A DNA stretch of 64,000 nt from Halorarius litoreus (lineage in GTDB: Archaea > Halobacteriota > Halobacteria > Halobacteriales > Haloarculaceae), in NCBI RefSeq assembly GCF_024362405.1, contig NZ_CP101454.1, positions 372,001 through 436,000 on the forward strand. The letters are read 5' to 3'. Position 1 is the stretch's first letter; each line of letters opens with the position of its first letter. This document shows positions 54,061 through 63,003 of this stretch, in pieces. The translations under genes and the position numbers were made by a program. The notes under the pieces were generated by a model. It was not told where the DNA came from and did no database searches. It saw only the letters and a program-made list of their open reading frames with translations.

Positions 54061-55239
54061 ATGAAGCTTGCAATGATCGGCTTCGGGCAGGCCGGCGGCA
54101 AGATCCTCGACAAGTTCCTCGAGTACGACGAGCGAACGGGTAGTGAGATCGTCCGCGCTGCCGTGGCTGTCAACAGCGCGAAGGCCGACCTGCACGGCCT
54201 GAAGCGTGTCCCGATGGACAACCGCGTCCTCATCGGGCAGGCGCGAGTGAAGGGCCACGGCGTGGGTGCCGACAACGAACTGGGTGCTGAGATCGCCGAG
54301 GAGGACATCGACGAGATCCAGGGTGCCATCGACAACATCCCCGTCCACGAGGTCGACGCGTTCCTCGTCATCTCGGGGCTCGGCGGCGGGACCGGCTCGG
54401 GTGGTGCCCCGGTCCTCGCCAAACACCTCAAACGCATCTACACCGAACCCGTCTACGGCCTCGGGGTGCTCCCGAGCCAGGACGAGGGCGGTATCTACAC
54501 GCTGAACGCGGCCCGCTCGTTCCAGACGTTCGTCCGCGAGGTCGACAACCTCCTCGTGTTCGACAACGACGCGTGGCGCAAGACCGGCGAGTCGATGGAG
54601 GGTGGCTACGCCGACATCAACGACGAGATCGTCAAACGGTTCGCCATCCTGTTCGGTGCCGGCGAAGTCAAGCCCGGCGGCGAGGTCGGCGAGTCGGTCG
54701 TCGACTCCTCGGAGATCATCAACACGCTCGCCGGCGGGGGCGTCTCCACCGTAGGCTACGCCGCCGAGAAGATCGAGAAGCAGGAGAAGGGCCTGCTCTC
54801 ACGGTTCACCGGCAGCGGCAATCAGGACGACGGCATCGACGCGGCGAACACGACGAACCGCATCACCTCGCTCGTCCGGAAGGCCGCGCTCGGGCGGCTG
54901 ACGCTCCCCTGTGAGATCGACGGCGCGGAGCGTGCGCTGCTCGTGATGTCCGGCCCGCCGAAGTTCCTCAACCGGAAGGGAATCGAGCGCGGCCGGAAGT
55001 GGCTCGAGGAGCAGACCGGGTCGATGGAAGTGCGCGGGGGTGACTACCCCGTCTCGGAGTCGAACTACGTCGCCTCCGTCATCCTGCTGTCGGGCGTGAC
55101 GAACGTCCCGCGCATCAAGGAGCTCCAGCAGGTCGCCATCGAGGCCCAGGAGAACATCGAGGACATCCGCGAACACAGCGAAGAGAATTTACACCGGTTG
55201 GTCGAAGACGACGAAGATGAGTTGGAGCCGCTGTTCTAA
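54061..55239 (+). CDS. cetZ1: CetZ tubulin-superfamily GTPase, CetZ1 type
   Basis: 392 residues. The N-terminus MKLAMIGFGQAGGKILDKFLEY and the GTP-binding loop SGLGGGTGSGGAP (residues 106-116) are CetZ hallmarks; NSAKADLHGLKRVP and RSFQTFVREVDNLLVFDNDAWR support the CetZ1 group over FtsZ. CetZ1 controls rod shape and motility in Haloferax. The C-terminus is acidic (EDDEDELEPLF). CTTATC at about 54016-54021 implies a leader of about 20 nt. The last 23 bp overlap the next gene. Confidence 0.93.
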   Translation: MKLAMIGFGQAGGKILDKFLEYDERTGSEIVRAAVAVNSAKADLHGLKRVPMDNRVLIGQARVKGHGVGADNELGAEIAEEDIDEIQGAIDNIPVHEVDAFLVISGLGGGTGSGGAPVLAKHLKRIYTEPVYGLGVLPSQDEGGIYTLNAARSFQTFVREVDNLLVFDNDAWRKTGESMEGGYADINDEIVKRFAILFGAGEVKPGGEVGESVVDSSEIINTLAGGGVSTVGYAAEKIEKQEKGLLSRFTGSGNQDDGIDAANTTNRITSLVRKAALGRLTLPCEIDGAERALLVMSGPPKFLNRKGIERGRKWLEEQTGSMEVRGGDYPVSESNYVASVILLSGVTNVPRIKELQQVAIEAQENIEDIREHSEENLHRLVEDDEDELEPLF

Positions 55240-55987
55240 GGCACTCGTTGTCTCGCTTCTGCTGTTGACCGCTGCCGTCGTGCCGGCCGCCGCCGTCTCG
55301 ACGAGCAAGGACGGCGTTCCCGACGAGACTGCGGAGGGGAGCGAAGTCACCGCCACCTACCGGTTCACCGAACTCTACTCGGAGTTCGAGACGTGGACAC
55401 TCAACGGCCGGACCGAGCTCTCCGACGTGACGTGGACGGTCCGGAAGCTCGATCAGGCGGGCAACCAGATCAACCAGACCTCCTACGACGGCGCGTCGTT
55501 CAACGAGTCGGTCGACATCGGACAGGATACCGCCGAAATCGTCGTCCGGGTTCGTGGGACGGCCCCCACGGTCGAGAACTTCACGTACGACCCGGCCGAG
55601 CAGTTCACGTTCGCGCGATTCCAGCTCCGCCGGCAGGGTGGGTCGAACCAGCAGATAACGGCTGACGAGACCCACCACTTCACCGAGGAGTCGAAGGAGG
55701 CCCGCGACGAGATCGAGTCGGCACAGCAAGCTATCGACGCGGCCGGCGGCAACCAGCAGGCCGAACAGACGCTCGCGAACGCCATCTCGGCGTACAACGC
55801 GGGCAACTTCGGGAACGCCGTCGACCTCGCGAACCAGGCCGAACAGCGCGCGAACCAGGCGCAGTCGAGCCAGAACACGACGCAGTTGCTCCTCTACGGA
55901 GGCATCGGGCTCGTCGTGCTGCTGCTCGTGATCGGTGGGCTCGCCTACTACCGTTCACAGCAGGACACCTACGACAAGCTCCGGTAG
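55217..55987 (+). CDS. Exported single-span protein encoded in the cetZ1 operon
   Basis: 256 residues. A signal peptide (MSWSRCSKALVVSLLLLTAAVVPAAA) leads to a beta-rich extracellular domain (about 30-150: YRFTELYSEFETWTLNG, VTWTVRKLDQAGNQIN). A helical Q/A/N-rich stretch follows (155-220, AEQTLANAISAYNAGNFGNAVDLANQAEQRANQAQ), then one membrane helix (LLLYGGIGLVVLLLVIGGLAYY) and a short charged tail. The topology puts the domain outside. It overlaps cetZ1 by 23 bp and abuts cofC. No function is known to me. Confidence 0.82.
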   Translation: MSWSRCSKALVVSLLLLTAAVVPAAAVSTSKDGVPDETAEGSEVTATYRFTELYSEFETWTLNGRTELSDVTWTVRKLDQAGNQINQTSYDGASFNESVDIGQDTAEIVVRVRGTAPTVENFTYDPAEQFTFARFQLRRQGGSNQQITADETHHFTEESKEARDEIESAQQAIDAAGGNQQAEQTLANAISAYNAGNFGNAVDLANQAEQRANQAQSSQNTTQLLLYGGIGLVVLLLVIGGLAYYRSQQDTYDKLR

Positions 55988-56587
55988 ATGCGCGTCGTCG
56001 TCCCCTTCGGAACACGCGACCCGAACAGTCGCCTCGACCCGTTTCTCACGCCCGACGAGCGCCGCGCGTTCGCGACCGCGATGTGTCGTGACGTGCTCGA
56101 CGCGCTCGCCGACTACGGCCCCGAGCTGCTGGTCGATTCACCCGTCGACCTCGACGCCCCGACGGTAGTCGACGACCGACCGCTGGGAGCTGCGGTCGAC
56201 GCCGTGCTCGACGAAGGCGTCCCGGTGGCGATTGTGATGGCCGACTTGCCGCTCCTGCAGCCCGAGACGGTCGACCGGCTGTTCGAGCCCGACGCCGACC
56301 TCGTGTTCGCGCCGGGGCGCGGCGGCGGGACGAACGCGATGGTCGTCCGTCACCCCGACTTCCGGACGGACTACCACGGCGCGTCCATCCGTGACCACCG
56401 GGCCATCGCCCACGAGATCGATGCGTCGGTCGCCGAACTCGACTCCTTTCGGTTCGCCACCGACGTCGACGAGCGGGCGGACCTCGCGGAGGTGCTGTTG
56501 CACAGCGACGGTGTGGCAGCCGATTGGCTGGCCGACGCCAGCATCGAAATCCAGGTGCAGGACGGACGTGTCGGTGTATCGCGATGA
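55988..56587 (+). CDS. cofC: 2-phospho-L-lactate guanylyltransferase CofC
   Basis: 199 residues starting directly after the previous TAG. The MRVVVPFGTRDPNSRLDPFLTPDERRAFATAM start, the nucleotide-binding MADLPLLQPETVDRLF, and FAPGRGGGTNAMVVRHPDFRTDYHGAS are CofC signatures. It activates 2-phospho-L-lactate (or a related acid) with GTP for coenzyme F420 side-chain assembly. cofG follows 242 bp later and cofH lies near 61 kb. Confidence 0.93.
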   Translation: MRVVVPFGTRDPNSRLDPFLTPDERRAFATAMCRDVLDALADYGPELLVDSPVDLDAPTVVDDRPLGAAVDAVLDEGVPVAIVMADLPLLQPETVDRLFEPDADLVFAPGRGGGTNAMVVRHPDFRTDYHGASIRDHRAIAHEIDASVAELDSFRFATDVDERADLAEVLLHSDGVAADWLADASIEIQVQDGRVGVSR

Positions 56588-56668
56588 ACCGGCATTCTGA
56601 CCCGGAGAAGGCAACCATTTAGTCGGTGGGCGTTGTACCCCTGCCTGCGCGAGTCCCGTTCGCGCTCC

Positions 56669-56728
56669 GACGCGTCGACCCGGATTTGCCGGTCGAGGGC
56701 ACCCTGACTGTCACTGGGTCGACGCGTC
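56669..56728. promoter_or_regulatory. 13-bp perfect inverted repeat upstream of cofG
   Basis: GACGCGTCGACCC (56669-56681) and GGGTCGACGCGTC (56716-56728) are perfect inverted repeats with a 34-bp spacer, about 100 bp before the cofG start. Each arm contains the smaller palindrome GACGCGTC. It may be a pair of operator half-sites or a stem-loop at the end of the cetZ1-cofC transcript. Confidence 0.45.
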
Positions 56729-56829
56729 CACCACTCATCGGTGCCCTCGCCACGTCGCATTTTTCGCGGTCTCCCTCGGAGAGCACCGCACATCCGCACG
56801 CTTTTGCTCGTCCGCGAGAACTCTCGGGC

Positions 56830-57915
56830 ATGTTCCCCGGGGCCGACGAGTACGGCATCGACCTGACGGTCACGGACGCGGCTGTCGAGCGTGCGCTATC
56901 GGTCCAACCTGCGGACGTCGAGCCCGCGCGTGAACTCTCCTACTGTCGGAACGTGTTCGTCCCGCTGACGACCGCGTGCCGATACACCTGTACGTACTGC
57001 ACCTACTACGACGTGCCCGGTCAGGCGAGCCTACTCTCGCCGGAGGAGGTCAGAACGATCGTCGAGCGCGGCGCGGATGCCGGTTGTACCGAGGCGCTGT
57101 TCACCTTCGGCGACGACCCCGACGACCGCTACACGGAGATTCACGACCAGCTCAGTGAGTGGGGTCACGACTCCATCCACGCGTATCTTCGGGAGGTGTG
57201 CGACATCGCGCTCGACGCGGGGCTCCTACCACACTCGAACCCCGGCGATCAGACCCACGAACAGATGGAGCTCGTCGCGGACCTGAACGCGTCGATGGGC
57301 GTGATGCTGGAGACCACGGCCGAGGTACGGGCGCACGGCGGGCCGCGCGCGAAGTCGCCAGGGCAGCGGCTCAACACCATCGAGACGGCGGGCGAACTCG
57401 GTATCCCGTTCACGACCGGGATTCTGGTTGGCATCGGCGAGACGTGGCGCGACCGCGCGGAAAGCCTGCTCGCCATCCGCGAACTCCACGAGCGCCACGG
57501 ACACGTTCAGGAGGTCATCGTCCAGCCCGTCTCCAACAACGAGCGGTGGCGGGACGGCTCGCCCTCGCTCGAGACGATGCGCCGGGTGACGGCGATGGCC
57601 CGCGCCGTCCTCCCCGAGGACGTATCGGTCCAGTCGCCCCCGAACCTCGCGCCCGTCCGCGACCTGCTGGACTGCGGGATCGACGACCTGGGTGGCGTCT
57701 CTCCCGTCACGGACGACCACATCAACCCCGACTACGCGTGGCCGGCGCTCCGCGAACTCGAAGACATCGCCGACGAGGCGGGCGTGCCCCTGCGCGAGCG
57801 CCTCCCCGTCTACGAACGCTACCTCGACGACGAGTGGGTGAGCCCCCGGATTCGAGCGGCCATCGACGCCGACACGGACGCAGGCGCACGATACCGGTCG
57901 GTACTCGGTGACTGA
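56830..57915 (+). CDS. cofG: FO synthase subunit CofG
   Basis: 361 residues from ATG 56830; CTTTTGC 26-30 nt upstream supports a leaderless start. The radical SAM motif is TTACRYTCTYCTYYD (CxxxCxxC). MLETTAEVRAHGGPRAKSPGQRL, GILVGIGETWRDRAESLLAI and QPVSNNERWRDGSPSLETMRRV are typical of CofG. With CofH it makes 7,8-didemethyl-8-hydroxy-5-deazariboflavin, the F420 chromophore. The enzyme pair is split here, with cofH 2.5 kb away on the other strand. Confidence 0.95.
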   Translation: MFPGADEYGIDLTVTDAAVERALSVQPADVEPARELSYCRNVFVPLTTACRYTCTYCTYYDVPGQASLLSPEEVRTIVERGADAGCTEALFTFGDDPDDRYTEIHDQLSEWGHDSIHAYLREVCDIALDAGLLPHSNPGDQTHEQMELVADLNASMGVMLETTAEVRAHGGPRAKSPGQRLNTIETAGELGIPFTTGILVGIGETWRDRAESLLAIRELHERHGHVQEVIVQPVSNNERWRDGSPSLETMRRVTAMARAVLPEDVSVQSPPNLAPVRDLLDCGIDDLGGVSPVTDDHINPDYAWPALRELEDIADEAGVPLRERLPVYERYLDDEWVSPRIRAAIDADTDAGARYRSVLGD

Positions 57916-58105
57916 GCGAACAGGCGACGGCGGCTTGTTCCCGAGTGGTCCGTCGCACTCCCGCCTCGACGCACCCGGGACCGTTCTCAGCGCACGGCGT
58001 CGCTGGCTGCGTCTTCGTACATAAACGTCGGGCCATCGCTCAGTCGCTCGTGGGTGCCCACCGACGCAAACCACTTCAGTCGTTCACGGATTGGAGGTGA
58101 ACCCG

Positions 58106-59980
58106 TCAGTCGTCCGCGCGGCTTTCTGCGTCCCGGCGCGCGACCCCCTCGACGAACGACTCGGGGAGCGACTGGAGGTCACCCACCTGCACCGCCCAGA
58201 GGTTCGCGTAGAGGCCGCCGTCGTCGAGGAGCTGTTCGTGGGTGCCGTGTTCGACCACCTGCCCGTCGTCGAGGACGACGACGTGGTCGGCGCTCCGAAC
58301 CGTCGAGAGCCGGTGCGCGATGACGAACGTCGTTCGGTCCTCGATGAGGTCGGCGAGCGCCCGCTGGATGAGCAGCTCCGTCTCGTTGTCGACGTGCGAC
58401 GTCGCTTCGTCGAGGACGAGAATCGGCGGGTCCTTCAGGACGACGCGCGCGATGGCGACGCGCTGGCGCTGCCCGCCCGAGAGCTTCACGCCCCGCTGGC
58501 CGACCGTGGTGTCGTAGCCATCGGGGAGGTTCGAGATGAATTCGTGGGCGGCGGCGGCGCGCGCGGCGGCCTCGACCTCGGCGTCGGTGGCGTCGGTGCC
58601 GTACGCGATGTTCTCGCGGATGGTCCCCGAGAAGAGGAACGGGTCCTGTGAGACGTAGCCGATGGCGCCCCGGAGACTCGACAGCGAGTACTCGCGCACG
58701 TCGTGCCCGTCGACGCGTATCGCCCCCGAATCGGGGTCGTACAGGCGCAACAGGAGCTTCATCAGCGTCGACTTCCCGGAGCCGGTGGGGCCGACGAGCC
58801 CCACGAGGGCACCCGCGTCGGCCGTGAGCGAGACGTCGTGGAGCACCGGTTGCGGGCCGTCGTCGTCATCGCGGTCGTTCGTGGGGTAGGCGAACGAGAC
58901 GCCGTCGTACTCGACGCGTCCCCGGACGTTCTCGAGCGCCAGCGCGTCGTCGTCCTCGGGGACAGCCACCGGGTAGTCCATCAGCGCGAAGACGCGCACG
59001 GCAGAGGCCTTCACGTCCTCGTAGTTGTTGAGGAGCATTCCGGCCTGCGCCATCGGCTGGGTGAACTGTCGGGTGTAGTCGAGGAAGACGACGAGCGTCC
59101 CGACGGTGAGCGCCCCAGTGAAGATCCAGGGTGGGCCACCGACGACCCACAGCCCGCCGACGAGCAGGACGAGCGCGAAGCCGTAGCCGGTCACGAGCGA
59201 GAGGCTGGGACCGAACCGGATGTTGAGCGCCGCCGCGGCGAACCGCGCGTCGACGTGCGTCTGCGAGGCGTCGCGGATACGGTCGGACTCGAACTGCTCG
59301 GTCGTGAACGACTTCACGACCTCGATGCCCGAGAGGTTGTTCTCGACTCGTCCCGACAGCCGGCCGAAGCTGGCGCGCGCCTCGCCGTACTTCGGACGGA
59401 TGCGCTTGACGAACGCGTAGCTGAGCACCGCGAGGACGGGCGCCGGCACGAGCGCGACGAGCGCCAGCTGTGGGTTCAGGGTGAGCATGACGACACCCGT
59501 CCCCAGCAGTTGCACGACGATGGAGAGGGTGCGGCCGAGCCAGCCGTTGAGAAAACTGTTGAGCTGGTTCACGTCGCTGCCGACGATGCTCGACAGCTCG
59601 CCGGTCTGCCGCTCGGTGAAGAACTCCATGCCGAGCCGCTGGAGCGTGTCGTACGTGTCCGTCCGCACGTCGTGCTGGACCGTCTCGGCGAACGCCGTCC
59701 AGCCGTAGCTGCCGGCCCACGACAGCAGGGTGTTGCCCGTGTATGCGAGGACCACGACGCCGACGGCGAACCAGAGCTGACCGACGGGGTCGGTGGGAAC
59801 GACCGACGCCGGAACGAACGGGAGCGTGAACGCTCTCGTTTCCGTGAACAGCGCGTCGATGGCCGTCCCGAGCACGTACGCCGGAATCAGAATCAGCAGC
59901 GGTGACAGCGCGTTCGCCCCGAGCGCGAGCAGCAGCGGCGCCGGGTAACGCCGGCCGTAGACGGTGAGCAGCCGGAACAT
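58106..59980 (-). CDS. ABC exporter (transmembrane domain fused to ATPase); true start probably upstream
   Basis: From the first ATG (59980) the protein has 624 residues: six membrane helices (about 10-330) and an ATPase domain with Walker A GPTGSGKST, Q-loop YVSQDPFLFSGT, signature LSGGQRQRVAIAR, Walker B ILVLDEATS and the H-loop IAHRLSTV. It is a half-transporter that should homodimerise. The frame stays open to 60143, and residues just upstream of the ATG (DDPDGPFAEQRAAIDRP) look coding, but no ATG/GTG/TTG exists there; CTG at 60061 is the only near-cognate choice. The substrate is unknown. Confidence 0.9.
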   Translation of the reverse strand: MFRLLTVYGRRYPAPLLLALGANALSPLLILIPAYVLGTAIDALFTETRAFTLPFVPASVVPTDPVGQLWFAVGVVVLAYTGNTLLSWAGSYGWTAFAETVQHDVRTDTYDTLQRLGMEFFTERQTGELSSIVGSDVNQLNSFLNGWLGRTLSIVVQLLGTGVVMLTLNPQLALVALVPAPVLAVLSYAFVKRIRPKYGEARASFGRLSGRVENNLSGIEVVKSFTTEQFESDRIRDASQTHVDARFAAAALNIRFGPSLSLVTGYGFALVLLVGGLWVVGGPPWIFTGALTVGTLVVFLDYTRQFTQPMAQAGMLLNNYEDVKASAVRVFALMDYPVAVPEDDDALALENVRGRVEYDGVSFAYPTNDRDDDDGPQPVLHDVSLTADAGALVGLVGPTGSGKSTLMKLLLRLYDPDSGAIRVDGHDVREYSLSSLRGAIGYVSQDPFLFSGTIRENIAYGTDATDAEVEAAARAAAAHEFISNLPDGYDTTVGQRGVKLSGGQRQRVAIARVVLKDPPILVLDEATSHVDNETELLIQRALADLIEDRTTFVIAHRLSTVRSADHVVVLDDGQVVEHGTHEQLLDDGGLYANLWAVQVGDLQSLPESFVEGVARRDAESRADD

Positions 59981-60170
59981 CGGCCGGTCGATGGCCGCCC
60001 GCTGCTCGGCGAAGGGGCCGTCGGGGTCGTCCTCGCGTGGCCGCGAGGCTCTGATGTGCAGGATGGCGATAACCTCTGGTAAGTGATACCCAGTATATGA
60101 CGTTACCGCGGGTCCCGACGGGTCCGCCCGGCGACGTGACGCTTACCTACCTCGGCGGTGATACGGGGCC

Positions 60171-60371
60171 ATGGGAGACGCACTCGACGCGCTGGCGACT
60201 GGGCTGTTCGTCGCCGCGCTGGTGTACGTGAGTACGCGGTGGGGAGGCGACGGTGACGGGGCCGGGCGGGCGGCGGCACTCGCCTTCCTGGCGGCGACGC
60301 CGGTGAACTATCTCGGTCGGCGACTGCTCGGGAGCGCCGCGGCCGCGGAGGCGGAACCCTCGACGGCTTAG
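60171..60371 (+). CDS. Small membrane protein (66 aa)
   Basis: 66 residues: one or two hydrophobic segments (ALATGLFVAALVYVST and AAALAFLAATPVNYLGRRL) separated by a glycine/aspartate loop, ending in an alanine-rich tail. No motif. Its stop overlaps that of cofH by 4 bp (TTAG, 60368-60371). Confidence 0.6.
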   Translation: MGDALDALATGLFVAALVYVSTRWGGDGDGAGRAAALAFLAATPVNYLGRRLLGSAAAAEAEPSTA

Positions 60372-61747
60372 TCGTCCGCGCTCGCGGCGTCAGTCGCCGT
60401 CTCGCGCTCCGCCGGCGAGAGCAGGGGCGTCCCGTCCGCCCGGGGACCGAGCGTCGGACCGTGGGGGCCGTCACCCTCGACGACCCGGCGCTGCTCGTAG
60501 TCCGTGGAGCGCTCGACCGGGACCCGACCGACGGCGCGAATCATCTCGACGTACTCGTCGAACGACCGGAACTCGCCGTGGCCGCCGCCCGCGCGCTTCG
60601 TGATCTCCTCCGAGAGGATGGTACCCATGAAGTCGTCGGCGCCACACGAGAGCATCTTCAGGCCGCGCTCGTCGCCGTACTTCACCCACGACGACTGAAC
60701 GTGGTCGACGTTGTCGAGGAAGAGTCTGGAGACGGCAATCATCAGTTCGTCCTCGGCGGGGGAGGCGCCGCCGTCGACGACCCCGCGCTCGTACAGCGGG
60801 GTGGTCTCGTGGACGAACGAGAGCGGGACGAACTCGGTGATGTTGCCGGTTCTGTCCTGCAGGTCCCGGACCTCCTTCAGGTGCATGACGCGGTGCATCT
60901 CGTTGTCGACGTGGCCGTACATGATGGTCGCCGTCATCGGCAGCCCCACGCTCGCGGCGGCCTCCATCGCGTCGAGCCAGTCCTGTGTGTCGATTTTTCC
61001 TGGGCAGATGACGTCACGCACCTCGTCGACGAGGATTTCGGCTGCGGTGCCGGGAACGGAGGCGAGCCCCGCATCGCGGAGGCGACGGTAGGCGTCCTCG
61101 TACGTCCAGTCGGTGCCCCGAATCGCGTGGTACGCCTCCTCGGGCGTCATCGAGTGGAGGTGCGCACCGTCTCTCGACATGGCGCGCATCTGTTCGAGGT
61201 AGGTGCCGGGGTCGGTGTCGTACCGCTCGGGGGGCTTGTAGTTCACCTCGTTGGCGGGCGAGTCGTAGCTCGCGAGAATCTCGTGGTGTTCGTCGTCGAG
61301 TGCGAACGCCGGATGGAGCCCCGAAACGGAGGTGACCTCGTAGATACCCCGCTCCAGCGCGTCGCGGACGATGGCCCGCGACTCTTCGGGCGTCTTCGTG
61401 AATCCAGGGTGGTCGACCCCCGAGCCACGCTCGAAGTTCGCGGCGGTGTCCTTGAAGTTGCAGAACAGACAGCCGGTGTTGCACGCGGTCGTGACGTTGT
61501 TGTTGAGGTTGGCGACGAACGTCACCTCGTCGCCGACAACCTCTGCGCGCCGGCGGTCGGCGGCTTCGAGCACCTGCTCTTTTCTGGCGGTGTCGATACC
61601 CCCAGTGTCGGTGCCGGTGGTGAGGAGTTCGACGCCGTCGGCGACGGTGAGCCGGTCGCCGTCCCGAGCCTTCGCCAGCGCGTTCTCGAAGGACTGGTCG
61701 CTCTCGGGGACGTGCTCGAACCCGAAGTCGTCCACGGCGTCGGTCAT
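60368..61747 (-). CDS. cofH: FO synthase subunit CofH
   Basis: 459 residues. VTFVANLNNNVTTACNTGCLFCNF holds the radical SAM CxxxCxxC. ITEFVPLSFVHETTPLYERGVV, YGHVDNEMHRVMHLKEVRDLQ and the final KYGDERGLKMLSCGADDFMGTILSEEITKRAGG are CofH features. It supplies the tyrosine-derived half of the reaction completed with CofG. The C-terminal 50 residues are polar and variable. Confidence 0.95.
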   Translation of the reverse strand: MTDAVDDFGFEHVPESDQSFENALAKARDGDRLTVADGVELLTTGTDTGGIDTARKEQVLEAADRRRAEVVGDEVTFVANLNNNVTTACNTGCLFCNFKDTAANFERGSGVDHPGFTKTPEESRAIVRDALERGIYEVTSVSGLHPAFALDDEHHEILASYDSPANEVNYKPPERYDTDPGTYLEQMRAMSRDGAHLHSMTPEEAYHAIRGTDWTYEDAYRRLRDAGLASVPGTAAEILVDEVRDVICPGKIDTQDWLDAMEAAASVGLPMTATIMYGHVDNEMHRVMHLKEVRDLQDRTGNITEFVPLSFVHETTPLYERGVVDGGASPAEDELMIAVSRLFLDNVDHVQSSWVKYGDERGLKMLSCGADDFMGTILSEEITKRAGGGHGEFRSFDEYVEMIRAVGRVPVERSTDYEQRRVVEGDGPHGPTLGPRADGTPLLSPAERETATDAASADD

Positions 61748-61891
61748 GGGGTTGACTCTCCCCTCCGGGAATAAAACCGTGCCGGGTAGCGGAGATAGCG
61801 TCTAGAAGTACGGGCTCACCTAGATGACGTACTGTACCGACGGCTCGATTCCCGTCGCCCTCGCTGACGTCCGAGATAGTTCTACCGTCCC

Positions 61892-61905
61892 TCGAGAATT
61901 CTCGA
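61892..61905. promoter_or_regulatory. 14-bp perfect palindrome upstream of the purC TATA
   Basis: TCGAGAATTCTCGA is a perfect palindrome, extended by CC/GG after one mismatch on each side. It ends about 10 bp before the likely TATA (CTATCAC, about 61916-61922) and about 38 bp before the start codon. A dimeric regulator here would contact the BRE region. Confidence 0.5.
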
Positions 61906-61943
61906 AGGGAAACCACTATCACCGCACACCGGGACCCTCGCGT

Positions 61944-62963
61944 ATGACGAGCGTCAAGGAGTTCCGGGTCGAGGAGGCCGCGACGCCGGGACGACTGGGG
62001 CGGGGCGCGTTCGTGTTCACTGATGACTACTCCGTCTTCGACTGGGGGAAGATGCCCGACGCCATCCCGAACAAGGGCGCGTCGCTGTGTACGATGGGCG
62101 CCACCAACTTCGAGCTGCTGGAGGCGCACGACATCCCGACACACTACCGCGGCGTCGTCTCGAACGGCGAGGTCGTGTCAGTCGCGGACGCCGCCAGCCC
62201 ACCGCGGGAGATGGCCATCGACCTGACGCGCGTGCCCGACCTCCCGCACGAGGGCCGCGACTACGACTACGACGCGTTCCACGCCGACGCCGAGGAGAAC
62301 TACCTGATTCCGCTCGAAATCGTCTTCCGAAACACCGTCCCCATCGGCTCCAGTCTCCGCTCGCGGGCGACTCCTGCCGACTTCGACCTCGACTACGACG
62401 AGTGGCCCGACGAGCCCGTCGACCTGCCCGAAGCGGTCGTCGAGTTCTCGACGAAGTTCGAGGAGTCCGACCGCTATCTCACCCGCGAGGACGCGGACGA
62501 GATCGCCGGGGGCGCGAGCGTCGACGACCTCGAAGCCGTCGCGCGCGAGGTGAACGACCTCGTGACCGACCAGGCGGCTGACGCCGGGCTAGTCCACGAG
62601 GACGGCAAGATCGAGTGTCTGTTCTTCGATGGCGAGATTCGGGTGGCGGACGTCGTCGGCACGTTCGACGAGAACCGCTTCTCGTACGACGGCCAGCAGC
62701 TCTCGAAGGAGGTCATCCGCCAGTACCACAAGCGCACGCAGCCCGAGTGGGTCGACGCCGTCGACGAGGCGAAAGCCCGCGCCAAGGACGAAGACGTCGC
62801 CGACTGGCGGACGCTCTGTGCGGTCGACCCCGAGCCGCTCCCCAAGCACGTCGTCGACGCCGCCCGCGACATGTACACGGCGGGCGCGAACGCCTACATC
62901 GGCCGCGAGCTGTTCGACGCCCCGGACCTTCCCGAGGCCGTAGCGACTGTTCGAGACCTGTAG
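61944..62963 (+). CDS. purC: SAICAR synthetase (PurC)
   Basis: 339 residues from ATG 61944. It joins CAIR and aspartate with ATP in purine synthesis. Motifs: [31 protein letters not shown] (start of the nucleotide-binding half), [23 protein letters not shown] (SAICAR signature 1) and [43 protein letters not shown] (signature 2). The archaeal form is longer than the about 240-residue bacterial one. A perfect palindrome lies just upstream of its promoter. Confidence 0.94.
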   Translation: MTSVKEFRVEEAATPGRLGRGAFVFTDDYSVFDWGKMPDAIPNKGASLCTMGATNFELLEAHDIPTHYRGVVSNGEVVSVADAASPPREMAIDLTRVPDLPHEGRDYDYDAFHADAEENYLIPLEIVFRNTVPIGSSLRSRATPADFDLDYDEWPDEPVDLPEAVVEFSTKFEESDRYLTREDADEIAGGASVDDLEAVAREVNDLVTDQAADAGLVHEDGKIECLFFDGEIRVADVVGTFDENRFSYDGQQLSKEVIRQYHKRTQPEWVDAVDEAKARAKDEDVADWRTLCAVDPEPLPKHVVDAARDMYTAGANAYIGRELFDAPDLPEAVATVRDL

Positions 62964-63003
62964 GACAGAAGCCATTTACTTGTGCGCACCGACCCGGTGA
63001 GCG

